64,000 bases of DNA. Origin: Actinopolyspora saharensis. GTDB taxonomy: Bacteria > Actinomycetota > Actinomycetes > Mycobacteriales > Pseudonocardiaceae. Under the pieces are notes generated by a model. That model saw only the letters and a list, made by a program, of their open reading frames with translations, searched no databases and was not told the origin of the DNA. Location of the stretch: positions 310,001-374,000 of the forward strand of contig NZ_FNKO01000001.1 in NCBI RefSeq assembly GCF_900100925.1. The letters are read 5' to 3'. Positions 55,960 through 64,000 of the stretch are shown in pieces (positions within the stretch are counted from its first letter, which is position 1; each line of letters starts with the position of its first letter). A program made the position numbers and the translations under genes.

Positions 55960-56808
55960 GTGAAAAACGTCGGATCCTCCCCAGCGGACGCGACGGCCGG
56001 ATGGGCCGCCGCGGAGCCGGCTGCCCAACAGGGGCAGGCGGCTCCGAACGCGGGAGACGGGCCGACCCGGCAGCTGGTCGCCAGGATGGTGCTGGAGCAG
56101 GGGCCGGTCACCGCGGTCGCGGTGGCCGAGCACCTCGGCATCAGCGCCACGGCGGTACGCAGGCACCTCGACGCGCTCGTCGCCGACGGCGAAGCCTGGG
56201 TCAGGGAGTCCACCCGCCGCGGCCGCAGGGGGAGGGGACGTCCGGCTAAGCTGTTCCTGCTGACCGAATCGGGCCGGGCACGGTTCGGTCACGCCTACGA
56301 CGATCTGGCTGTCTCGGCGCTGAGGTTCCTGGCCGAGCAGTCCGGAGAGCAGGCGGTGCGCTCGTTCGCCAAGCGGAGGATGGCCGCTCTCGTGGAGCAC
56401 CACCGGGAAGCTCTGGCCGCGGGCGAGACCGTCGCCGAACGTGCTCGGGTGCTGGCCGACGCGCTGACGCGGGAGGGGTACGCCGCTTCCACGCGAAACG
56501 TCGGTTCGGGTGAGCAGCTTTGTCAGCACCACTGTCCGGTGGCCCACGTGGCTGCGGATTTCCCGCAGTTGTGTGAAGCCGAGACCGAGGCCTTCGCCGA
56601 GGTTCTCGGTATCCACGTGCAACGGCTGGCTACGATCGCCAACGGCGACGCGGCCTGCACCACGCACGTCCCGAACGTTTGGTCGGAGGGCCGGGTGGAA
56701 GGACGCTCGGAAGCCGACCACGACGCTGTTGAACAGGGGACCGCCGAGCGGGAACCGAAGCAACAGGAGACCGCCCCGATTCCTCACGATGGAGGGGAGC
56801 CCGTATGA
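55960..56808 (+). CDS. sufR: SufR-type Fe-S-sensing transcriptional regulator
   Basis: 282 aa. A winged helix at about residues 38-95 ([21 protein letters not shown]) is followed by a C-terminal sensor with candidate cluster ligands Cys-x3-Cys in [10 protein letters not shown] and a later Cys in FPQLCEAE. In mycobacteria and cyanobacteria SufR uses an Fe-S cluster to repress the suf operon. It overlaps sufB (ATGA), so it is autoregulated with the operon. The N-terminal 35 residues and the acidic C-terminal 40 are low-complexity additions. Confidence 0.9.
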   Translation: MKNVGSSPADATAGWAAAEPAAQQGQAAPNAGDGPTRQLVARMVLEQGPVTAVAVAEHLGISATAVRRHLDALVADGEAWVRESTRRGRRGRGRPAKLFLLTESGRARFGHAYDDLAVSALRFLAEQSGEQAVRSFAKRRMAALVEHHREALAAGETVAERARVLADALTREGYAASTRNVGSGEQLCQHHCPVAHVAADFPQLCEAETEAFAEVLGIHVQRLATIANGDAACTTHVPNVWSEGRVEGRSEADHDAVEQGTAEREPKQQETAPIPHDGGEPV

Positions 56809-58265
56809 CTGCCGCTGCGGAGCAGCGCACACCCACCACGGTGCCCAGTTCCGAACCAATGTCCCAGGAGGAGACCCTCGCCACGCTCGGCAACTACGAG
56901 TACGGCTGGGCCGATCCCGACGTCGCGGGGGCGAACGCGCAGCGTGGCCTGACCGAGGACGTCGTCCGGGAGATCTCCGCCAAGAAGGACGAGCCCGACT
57001 GGATGTTGCAGGCTCGGCTGAAGGCGCTCGGCCTGTTCGAGCGCAAGCCCACGCCCAACTGGGGCGCGGACCTGTCGGAGATCGACTTCGACCAGATCAA
57101 GTACTTCGTCCGTTCCACGGAGGAGCAGGCCCAGACCTGGGACGACCTGCCCGAGGACATCAAGAACACCTACGACAAGCTGGGGATCCCCGAGGCGGAG
57201 AAGCAGCGTCTGGTGGCCGGTGTCGCCGCGCAGTACGAGTCCGAGGTGGTCTACCACAAGATCCGTGAGGACCTCGAGGAAAAAGGTGTCAAGTTCCTGG
57301 ACACCGACACGGCGCTGCGTGAGCACCCCGAGATCTTCGAGGAGTACTTCGGCTCGGTGATCCCGGCGGGGGACAACAAGTTCTCCGCGCTGAACACCGC
57401 CGTGTGGTCCGGTGGCTCGTTCATCTACGTGCCGAAGGGTGTCCACGTGGACATCCCGCTGCAGGCCTACTTCCGGATCAACACCGAGAACATGGGCCAG
57501 TTCGAGCGGACCCTGATCGTGGTCGACGAGGGCGCCTACGTCCACTACGTCGAGGGCTGCACCGCGCCGATCTACTCGACCGACTCGCTGCACTCGGCCG
57601 TGGTGGAGATCGTGGTCAAGCGCAACGCCCGTTGCCGCTACACGACCATCCAGAACTGGTCGAACAACGTGTACAACCTGGTCACCAAGCGCGCCAAGGC
57701 CGAAGAGGGCGCCACCATGGAGTGGGTCGACGGCAACCTCGGCTCCAAGGTGACCATGAAGTACCCGTCGGTCTTCCTGATGGGCGAGCACGCCAAGGGC
57801 GAGGTCCTGTCGGTGGCGTTCGCCGGGGAGAACCAGCACCAGGACGCCGGCGCGAAGATGGAGCACATGGCTCCGCACACCTCCTCGTCGATCGTGTCCA
57901 AGTCGATCGCCCGGGGTGGTGGGCGCACCTCCTACCGCGGTCTGGTCAAGGTCGCCAAGCGCGCCAACCACTCCGCCTCCAACGTCAAGTGCGACGCGTT
58001 GCTGGTGGACAACATCAGCCAGTCGGACACATACCCCTATGTGGACGTGCGCGTCGACGACGTGACGATGGGCCACGAGGCCACCGTCTCCAAGGTCAGT
58101 GACGACCAGCTGTTCTACCTCATGCAGCGCGGTCTGACCGAGGACGAGGCCATGGCGATGGTGGTGCGTGGTTTCGTCGAGCCGATCGCTCGCGAACTGC
58201 CCATGGAATACGCACTGGAACTCAACCGTCTGATCGAGCTGCAAATGGAAGGGGCCGTCGGCTGA
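56805..58265 (+). CDS. sufB: Fe-S cluster assembly scaffold SufB
   Basis: 486 aa, no intein (M. tuberculosis SufB carries one). Beta-helix core with [26 protein letters not shown], and the C-terminal [20 protein letters not shown]. SufB forms the SufBC2D complex on which Fe-S clusters are built. It overlaps sufR at the start and sufD at the end by one base. Confidence 0.97.
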   Translation: MTAAAEQRTPTTVPSSEPMSQEETLATLGNYEYGWADPDVAGANAQRGLTEDVVREISAKKDEPDWMLQARLKALGLFERKPTPNWGADLSEIDFDQIKYFVRSTEEQAQTWDDLPEDIKNTYDKLGIPEAEKQRLVAGVAAQYESEVVYHKIREDLEEKGVKFLDTDTALREHPEIFEEYFGSVIPAGDNKFSALNTAVWSGGSFIYVPKGVHVDIPLQAYFRINTENMGQFERTLIVVDEGAYVHYVEGCTAPIYSTDSLHSAVVEIVVKRNARCRYTTIQNWSNNVYNLVTKRAKAEEGATMEWVDGNLGSKVTMKYPSVFLMGEHAKGEVLSVAFAGENQHQDAGAKMEHMAPHTSSSIVSKSIARGGGRTSYRGLVKVAKRANHSASNVKCDALLVDNISQSDTYPYVDVRVDDVTMGHEATVSKVSDDQLFYLMQRGLTEDEAMAMVVRGFVEPIARELPMEYALELNRLIELQMEGAVG

Positions 58266-59464
58266 TGACGGAGTCGACTCTCGAAACGTCCGGCCGTGAT
58301 GGCCTCGACGAGCAGGCCGCTGGCCAGCGGAACTCCGCGGCGCCGCCGCGGAGTTCCCGCGGTCACCGGTTCACCTCCTACGACGTGGAGGCCTTCGAGG
58401 TTCCCGGCGGTCGTGAGGAGGACTGGCGCTTCACCCCGATGAAGCGGTTGCGCGGACTGCACGACGGGTCCGCCTCGGCGACCGGTTCGCTGCACGTCGA
58501 AGTCGACGGGGACTCGTCCGCCAAGGTCGAGACCGTCGGCCGGGACGACGAACGCCTCGGCACCGGGGGTGCGCCCGCGGACCGGGTCGCCGCCCAGTCG
58601 TGGAACTCGTTCACCGAGGCCACCGTGGTGACCATCCCCAAGGAGACGCGGGCCGCCGACCCGGTCACGGTCACCGTGCACGGGCCCGGGCAGGACAGCA
58701 CCGCCTACGGGCACCTGCAGGTGCGGGCCGAGCCCATGTCCGAGGCCACCGTGGTGCTGGACTACCGCGGTTCCGGCGTGATCGGTGACAACGTCGAGAT
58801 GATCGCCGAGGAGTCCGCGCGGCTGTCGGTGATCACCATCCACGACTTCGAGTCCGACGCCACCCAGGTCTCCTCCGAGCACGCCCACCTCGGCAAGGAC
58901 TCGGTGTTCCAGCACTTCGCCGCCACCCTCGGCGGGGACCTGGTGCGGGTCAACACCAAGGTGACCTTCGCCGACCGCGGCGGTGACGCCGAGGTCCTCG
59001 GGGTGTACTTCACCGACGGCGGCCAGCACCAGGAACACCGGCTGCTGATGGACCACGCCCAGCCGAACTGCCGCAGCAACGTCACCTACAAGGGGGCGCT
59101 GCAGGGCGATTCGGCCCGGTCGGTCTGGATCGGTGACGTGCTGATCCAGGCGGCGGCCGAGGGCACGGACACCTTCGAGCTCAACCGCAACCTCGTGCTC
59201 ACCGAAGGGGCTCGCGCCGATTCGGTGCCGAACCTGGAGATCGAGACCGGGGAGATCGCCGGAGCCGGTCACGCCAGCGCGATCGGCCGCTTCGACGACG
59301 AGCAGCTGTTCTACCTGCAGGCGAGGGGCATCCCCTACGACCAGGCACGTCGGCTGGTCGTGCGTGGCTTCTTCGGCGAGATCCTGCAGAAGATCACGAT
59401 CGACGAGGTCCGCGAGCGGCTGGAGGCCGCGATCGACAAGGAACTGGCGGCGGTCGGAGCTTAA
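58265..59464 (+). CDS. sufD: Fe-S cluster assembly protein SufD
   Basis: 399 aa, SufB paralog. The N-terminal part has GREEDWRFTPMKRL. The C-terminal core has HRLLMDHAQPNCRSNVTYKG and YLQARGIPYDQARRLVVRGF. It completes the SufBC2D scaffold. The start overlaps the sufB stop; after its stop comes a 105-bp gap with a hairpin before sufC. Confidence 0.96.
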   Translation: MTESTLETSGRDGLDEQAAGQRNSAAPPRSSRGHRFTSYDVEAFEVPGGREEDWRFTPMKRLRGLHDGSASATGSLHVEVDGDSSAKVETVGRDDERLGTGGAPADRVAAQSWNSFTEATVVTIPKETRAADPVTVTVHGPGQDSTAYGHLQVRAEPMSEATVVLDYRGSGVIGDNVEMIAEESARLSVITIHDFESDATQVSSEHAHLGKDSVFQHFAATLGGDLVRVNTKVTFADRGGDAEVLGVYFTDGGQHQEHRLLMDHAQPNCRSNVTYKGALQGDSARSVWIGDVLIQAAAEGTDTFELNRNLVLTEGARADSVPNLEIETGEIAGAGHASAIGRFDDEQLFYLQARGIPYDQARRLVVRGFFGEILQKITIDEVRERLEAAIDKELAAVGA

Positions 59465-59472
59465 CCGGCCAC

Positions 59473-59498
59473 GGCCGAAACGCTCCGGCGTTTCGGCC
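59473..59498 (+). other. Hairpin in the sufD-sufC gap
   Basis: A perfect 10-bp stem (59473-59482 with 59489-59498, 6-nt loop), 9 nt after the sufD stop and inside an otherwise tightly packed operon. There is no U tract. It may be an attenuator, processing or mRNA-stabilising site that raises sufC relative to, or separates it from, sufBD. Confidence 0.5.
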
Positions 59499-59569
59499 CC
59501 GCCCCGCCGCCGCTGCCGCGGCGCCAGACAACAGCTTTTCGCGCCAACACCGGGAGAAGAACGAACACG

Positions 59570-61680
<2,111 letters not shown>

Positions 61681-61690
61681 GGATGTGGTG

Positions 61691-62152
61691 ATGCAGCTCG
61701 AACAGATGTACCAGGAGATAATCCTGGACCACTACCGCAATCCGCATCGGCACGGTCTGCGGGAACCGTTCGACGCCGAGTCCTTTCAGGTCAACCCGAC
61801 CTGTGGTGACGAGGTAACGTTACGCGTTCACTTGACCGGCACCGGAAAGGAAGCCACGGTCGAGGACGTCTCCTACTCCGGACAGGGCTGTTCTATCAGT
61901 CAGGCCGCGACCTCGGTGTTGACGGACCTGGTGGTCGGACGTCCGTTGCAGGAGGCGTTGGACAAGCAGGCCGCCTTCACCGAACTTATGGAGGGGCGCG
62001 GCCAAGTCGAACCCGACGAGGACGTCCTGGAGGACGGTGTCGCCTTCGCAGGAGTCGCCAAGTACCCCATGCGGGTCAAGTGCGCTCTGCTGGGGTGGAT
62101 GGCGTTCCGGGACGCCGTATCGCGCGTTGTCGATGAGGTGGGAGCGTCATGA
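61691..62152 (+). CDS. sufU: SufU sulfur-transfer protein
   Basis: 153 aa. Three zinc cysteines are visible: FQVNPTCGDEV, SGQGCSISQAATS and VKCALLGW. SufU is the zinc-dependent sulfurtransferase partner of SufS in Gram-positive bacteria. The ATG at 61691 has GAGGA 7 nt upstream; two GTG codons just before it are alternatives. It overlaps the next gene (ATGA). Confidence 0.95.
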   Translation: MQLEQMYQEIILDHYRNPHRHGLREPFDAESFQVNPTCGDEVTLRVHLTGTGKEATVEDVSYSGQGCSISQAATSVLTDLVVGRPLQEALDKQAAFTELMEGRGQVEPDEDVLEDGVAFAGVAKYPMRVKCALLGWMAFRDAVSRVVDEVGAS

Positions 62153-62583
62153 CCAGTACTGAGAACGAAACCCGCACCGGCGGGGTCGCCACGGGAGAAG
62201 GCACCGACGAGGTGGTTCGCGGGGCCGAGGGCATGCCCGAGACCTCGACGTCGGCCGAGCTGGCCGCGAAGGAGGACGTCGAGGAGGCCATGCGCGACGT
62301 GGTCGACCCCGAGCTGGGAATCAACGTGGTCGACCTCGGCCTGGTGTACGGGGTGCAGGTCGAGCAGGACAACTCGGCGACCATCGAGATGACGCTGACG
62401 TCCCCGGCCTGCCCGCTCACCGACGTCATCGAGGAGCAGGCGCGCTCCGCGCTGACCGGCGGACCCGGTGGCGGTCTGGTCAAGGACTTCCAGATCAGCT
62501 GGGTGTGGATCCCGCCGTGGGGGCCGGAGAAGATCACCGAAGAGGGACGGGAGCAGCTCAGGGCCCTCGGCTTCACGCTGTGA
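62149..62583 (+). CDS. sufT: SufT / MIP18-like (DUF59) Fe-S assembly factor
   Basis: 144 aa. DUF59 domain with MRDVVDPELGINVVDLGLVY, the conserved LTSPACPLTDVI cysteine motif, and VWIPPWGPEKITEEGREQLR near the end. SufT proteins help mature Fe-S client proteins. The first 40 residues are a non-conserved Ser/Thr/Glu-rich extension. It is the last gene of the suf operon. Confidence 0.93.
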   Translation: MTSTENETRTGGVATGEGTDEVVRGAEGMPETSTSAELAAKEDVEEAMRDVVDPELGINVVDLGLVYGVQVEQDNSATIEMTLTSPACPLTDVIEEQARSALTGGPGGGLVKDFQISWVWIPPWGPEKITEEGREQLRALGFTL

Positions 62584-62633
62584 GCCGAGTGGCCGTGGAA
62601 GGCGGCACTTCCGCGAGCTGAGACGAGCTCCGT

Positions 62634-62670
62634 GCGGGCCCCGGGAAGCTGTTTCCCGGGGCCCGCTTCT
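62634..62670 (+). terminator. Terminator of the suf operon
   Basis: A perfect 14-bp stem (62634-62647 with 62653-62666, 5-nt loop) followed by CTTCT, 51 nt after the sufT stop. The next gene is convergent. Confidence 0.8.
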
Positions 62671-62719
62671 CGTCGTGGCGGTGCTGTCCCCGGAACGGTC
62701 TTCGAGCCGGCCCGAGGCG

Positions 62720-64000
62720 TCAGAGGTTGCCCCCGCGGGGCCCGTTGTACGGCTCGGCCGGCCCGCTCGGCCCGCCGGCTCCGCCAGGGGGAGGGGGAAC
62801 CGGCCCGTTCGGGGCGGGTGGCCCGCCGGGGTGGACCGGCCCGTTGGGGCCGGCCGGCCCGCCGAGGGGCGGGTCCGGATCGCGGTCCGGGAACGCCGGT
62901 TCGGTCCGTACCGGCGTGCCCTCGCTGCCGCGCAGCACGTCGACCCGGTCCGAACCGATCCGCGACATCACCCAGCTGGACCCGACGAGCGATTTGGCCT
63001 GCTGCTTCAGCGGAACCAGCAGGCGGGATGCCTCCTGGTACGAGGCGGTTCCGCTCTGGGTGCACACGAGCGTGGACAGGGAGAGGCCCACCCGGATCCC
63101 CCCGGATTCCCGGGGCGGGTCGAGCACCATCTCGGCGAGGGTGACCAGGTCGTCCAGGTTCGCCACGAGCAGGAAGTCGTCCCCGCCGACGTGCCCGACC
63201 CGCACCGAGCTCAGCGAGGTGGCCGCGTCGGTGAGACTTCTGCCGACCGAGCGGATCAGCTCGTCCCCGGCGGAGAAACCGGCTTTGTCGTTGACGCTCT
63301 TGAAACCGTCGATGTCCAGCCAGCTCAGCGCGAAGACCTCCCCGCTCGCGATCCGCGAGTCCACATCGCGCTGGATCGCGTCGCTGCCGGGAAGTCTGGT
63401 GAGCGGGTTGAGCGCGGCGGCCTGCTCCGCCCGGAACTCCGCCATGCCGCGGATCAGGTGGACCGCGCGGACCACCCCCAGGCACCTGCCCTGCTCGTCC
63501 ACGACCACGGCGTCGTCGTGCACCCTCGTCTGGTCGGAACCGCTGACCAGGTTCAGAGCCTCCATGGCCGTGGTCGCGGTGTTGACCACCCGCGGTTCGT
63601 CGGCCAGCCGGGCGGCGGGGCGCTGCGCGTGCAGCGCGTGCCCGTAGGGACCGGTGACGGCGAGCAGGAAGCGGTTGCGGTCGATGGAGTACTCCGGCCT
63701 GTTGTGCTCGTCAACGAGCACCACACCGCTGACCTCGGGGTGGTCGGACAGCACCCCGCGCACCGAGTCGGCCGTGGCGTCCGAGGGCAGCATGGTCGCC
63801 GGGGACAGGAAGTCGGTCACCCTGGGGCCCGCGGGGGTCGGAACGGAGTTGGCGGGCGCGTCGGTGATCTCGGCCGCCGGTGCCGTGATCTGCAGGGAGG
63901 TGGGCGGTCGCCGCGCGGCCGGGGCCAACAGGTTGCCCTGGACCGTGCGCACGCCCGACTGCCGGAGCGCTTCCAGCTGCTCCTCGCTCTCCACGCCTTC
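62720..64000 (-). CDS. EAL-CBS-GGDEF cyclic-di-GMP protein (5' partial) with Pro/Gly-rich tail
   Basis: The frame is open to the right edge, so the start lies outside the window. The visible N-terminal part ends an EAL domain (EGVESEEQLEALRQSG, VQGNLLAP). Two CBS-like repeats follow at about 63260-63800 (GVVLVDEHNRPEY, AVVVDEQGRCLGVV). A GGDEF domain comes next with LDIDGFKSVND and VGHVGGDDFLLV; GGDDF replaces GGDEF, as in other EAL-CBS-GGDEF proteins. The last 60 residues are a Pro/Gly/Asn low-complexity tail. It probably senses a nucleotide via CBS and makes or degrades c-di-GMP; activity is not provable from here. Confidence 0.88.
   Translation of the reverse strand, partial: EGVESEEQLEALRQSGVRTVQGNLLAPAARRPPTSLQITAPAAEITDAPANSVPTPAGPRVTDFLSPATMLPSDATADSVRGVLSDHPEVSGVVLVDEHNRPEYSIDRNRFLLAVTGPYGHALHAQRPAARLADEPRVVNTATTAMEALNLVSGSDQTRVHDDAVVVDEQGRCLGVVRAVHLIRGMAEFRAEQAAALNPLTRLPGSDAIQRDVDSRIASGEVFALSWLDIDGFKSVNDKAGFSAGDELIRSVGRSLTDAATSLSSVRVGHVGGDDFLLVANLDDLVTLAEMVLDPPRESGGIRVGLSLSTLVCTQSGTASYQEASRLLVPLKQQAKSLVGSSWVMSRIGSDRVDVLRGSEGTPVRTEPAFPDRDPDPPLGGPAGPNGPVHPGGPPAPNGPVPPPPGGAGGPSGPAEPYNGPRGGNL

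Noticed and set aside
56784..58244. 486-codon minus-strand open frame opposite sufB
   Set aside because: Same length as sufB and fully antisense to it; low-complexity Val/Leu/His composition, no domain.

Overview
The window is high-GC actinobacterial chromosome. It has many GTG starts, dense same-strand operons with ATGA/GTGA overlaps, WhiA, RbpA, EspG, DUF397/XRE pairs and an MptB-type mannosyltransferase. Gene content and protein style point to Pseudonocardiales (an Actinopolyspora/Saccharopolyspora-like organism); the genus is inference. From memory of the family, the backbone follows the Mycobacterium tuberculosis Rv1409-Rv1466 order: ribD-ribE-ribBA-ribH, uvrC-rapZ-yvcK-whiA, gap-pgk-tpiA-secG, pgl-opcA-zwf-tal-tkt, qor, ctaA-ABC-mptB, then sufR-sufBDC-S-U-T. 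Accessory blocks are inserted between these conserved groups.

Layout. 0-5.1 kb: riboflavin biosynthesis operon (ribD cut by the window start), a PH-domain membrane protein and a class-1B-like dihydroorotate-dehydrogenase-family protein. 5.6-10.7 kb: uvrC-rapZ-yvcK-whiA. 11-15.2 kb: lower glycolysis, secG and rbpA. 15.4-23.6 kb: an MDR oxidoreductase, then a GntR-controlled sugar-acid operon. That operon encodes a divergent Nramp-fold transporter, a Zn dehydrogenase, ManD, a KDG kinase and a fructuronate-reductase-like enzyme, and it reads as an L-gulonate (or related acid) to 2-keto-3-deoxy-6-phosphogluconate pathway. 23.7-30.2 kb: a visibly less GC-rich accessory island with an XRE regulator, two DUF397 proteins, a duplicated DUF3558 lipoprotein, a small protein with a type VII secretion signal, a Gly-rich PPE-like protein and its EspG chaperone. 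30.4-32.4 kb: pptH-pptT and rraA. 32.7-41.1 kb, minus strand: tkt-tal-pgi-zwf-opcA-pgl (pentose phosphate pathway). 41.4-50.1 kb: membrane proteins, an NCS1 permease with a zinc-finger-like tail, a degenerate truncated hemoglobin, qor, an ATP-grasp pair and a GbsR-like regulator. 50.1-55.8 kb, minus strand: ctaA, an SCO6745-family protein, an ABC exporter and mptB. 56-62.6 kb: the SUF Fe-S assembly operon. 62.7 kb to the end: an EAL-CBS-GGDEF protein cut by the window end.

The most notable items are: (i) a three-copy intergenic repeat family at about 5.13, 16.34 and 51.1 kb; (ii) an Nramp-fold protein that lacks the metal-binding motifs and sits in a sugar-acid operon, a candidate for a new transport function; (iii) an orphan type VII substrate/chaperone island with an internal duplication; (iv) a truncated hemoglobin without the expected proximal histidine; (v) an NCS1 permease with a Cys-rich tail. 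All statements rest on reading the sequence and on family knowledge; no database search was run.
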